From Parasphingorhabdus cellanae (lineage in GTDB: Bacteria > Pseudomonadota > Alphaproteobacteria > Sphingomonadales > Sphingomonadaceae), in NCBI RefSeq assembly GCF_017498565.1, contig NZ_CP071794.1, positions 372,001-436,000 of the forward strand: a DNA stretch of 64,000 nt, written 5' to 3'. A program made the position numbers and the translations under genes. Within the stretch, counting starts at the first letter, position 1. Each line of letters begins with the position of its first letter. The notes under the pieces were generated by a model, which saw only the letters and a program-made list of their open reading frames with translations, was not told the origin of the DNA and did no database searches. This document shows positions 63,334-64,000 of the stretch, piece by piece.

Positions 63334-64000
63334 TCAGCCCTTACGCGAAGCGCTGAAAATAGATTTCCATTGCTCAATAAAATCATAAATCTGCGCGCGT
63401 GTGGTATCCCGGCCTATGCTCACCCGGATAACCTCCCGTGCCGTTGCTTCGTCAACGCCCATCGCTTCCAGAACATGGCTGGGTTTCAACGTACCAGACG
63501 AACAGGCGCTGCCGGCTGATACTGAAAAACCGGCCATATCAAATTTGATAAGCTGCGTATTCGCGGCAACACCAGGCATGTGATAGCTGCCGATGGTTGC
63601 GATACGCGGCGCATTTTCTGCAATGATAGCACCGCCTTCGGTTTTGATGGCATTGTCGAGATGAGCCCGTAGTTCCGTGGCCCGCCCTGCCCAATTGGCC
63701 GGGGCTTCCAAAGCGGCGACCATTGCCATGATGTAAGGCAGGTTCTGGGTACCGGAGCGATAGCCCTGTTCCTGCCCGCCATGCGCATGCAGCAGGTTCA
63801 GATCCTTGATCAGCAGGGCACCAACGCCCGGCGGCCCGCCGAATTTATGGCCTGCAATGACAATCATGTCGGCATCAGGAAGCGGCATTTTCCCTGCAGA
63901 CTGCGAACAATCTGCCATTAAAATCGCGCCGCGATCGCGCGCCACTTTGGCCAGCGCCTCCATATCCTGCATGACGCCAGTTTCGTTATTGACCGATTGC
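63334..64000 (-). CDS. Cysteine desulfurase, second of pair (partial, 5' end outside window)
   Basis: Incomplete: coding continues past base 64000. The visible ~222 residues begin QSVNNETGVMQ and include the PLP Lys in IAGHKFGGPPGVGALLI, GGQEQGYRSGTQNLPYIMAM and the Cys loop SAGSACSSGTLKPSHVLEAMG. It is a NifS-type protein related to the next gene but clearly divergent, so the pair is an old duplication or two specialised enzymes. The Fe-S operon probably extends upstream. Confidence 0.92.
   Translation of the reverse strand, partial: QSVNNETGVMQDMEALAKVARDRGAILMADCSQSAGKMPLPDADMIVIAGHKFGGPPGVGALLIKDLNLLHAHGGQEQGYRSGTQNLPYIMAMVAALEAPANWAGRATELRAHLDNAIKTEGGAIIAENAPRIATIGSYHMPGVAANTQLIKFDMAGFSVSAGSACSSGTLKPSHVLEAMGVDEATAREVIRVSIGRDTTRAQIYDFIEQWKSIFSASRKG

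Overview
The window looks like chromosomal DNA of a sphingomonad-type alphaproteobacterium (Sphingopyxis / Sphingorhabdus / Parasphingorhabdus-like). Two secreted proteins carry the PEPxxWA-CTERM sorting tail that is characteristic of Sphingomonadales. Gene orders (fabD-fabG-acpP-fabF-mltG, mreBCD-mrdA-rodA, dnaX-ybaB next to the SRP RNA) fit alphaproteobacteria. GC content looks moderate by eye. Nearly all genes are housekeeping genes; there is no large mobile island.

Layout. 0-5.7 kb: serB and miaA share overlapping divergent 5' ends, followed by the branched-chain amino-acid operon ilvB-ilvN-(small membrane protein)-ilvC. 5.7-7.8 kb, minus strand: a stand-alone BLUF blue-light sensor, then two secreted YHS-domain paralogues bracketing a small secreted protein built of Cys-Ala 12-residue repeats. 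7.9-9.8 kb: leuA behind a leader with a strong conditional terminator. 9.9-12.9 kb: nitronate monooxygenase, a family-VIII-like serine hydrolase and unknown proteins. 12.9-17.9 kb, minus strand: type II fatty-acid synthesis cluster. 18-20.7 kb: acyl-CoA-linked kinase plus acyl-CoA dehydrogenase. 20.9-24.1 kb: a PEP-CTERM protein, an S41-like protein and a helix-turn-helix gene with a frame-broken 5' end.

24.1-24.8 kb is a gene-free, repeat-dense stretch: a short GTGTGAACTTTG repeat alternates with REP-like palindromes and is followed by a 258-bp giant imperfect palindrome. The same families recur at 31.5-34.5 kb. There, REP-like elements lie inside glyS in frame and add about 78 residues to glycyl-tRNA synthetase beta, and another repeat hairpin partly covers the ribosome binding site of ppdK. 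Ribosomal genes rpsF-rpsR-rplI, a sulfotransferase-like/PKHD dioxygenase pair, folE, tRNA-Arg(ACG), ppdK, glyS and glyQ fill 24.9-35.5 kb.

35.5-48.3 kb carries a molybdopterin oxidoreductase, tandem TraB/GumN lipoproteins, a thioesterase, rplY, pth, a PEP-CTERM GDSL hydrolase, ychF, a phosphodiesterase lipoprotein, a MaoC hydratase, a lipoprotein and mutL. 48.5-54.1 kb is the rod-shape operon, followed by tRNA-Lys(CTT). 54.2-64 kb holds a structured AT-rich intergenic region, HU, a frame-disrupted lon with a candidate heat-shock promoter, dnaX-ybaB, SRP RNA, dodecin, a class A beta-lactamase, a 2Fe-2S ferredoxin and two tandem cysteine desulfurases, the last running off the window.

Most unusual items: the Cys-repeat/YHS module, the leuA leader, the glyS insertion, the ppdK hairpin, the giant palindrome and the two homopolymer frameshifts (lon, HTH gene). 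No CRISPR array, prophage or IS transposase was seen.
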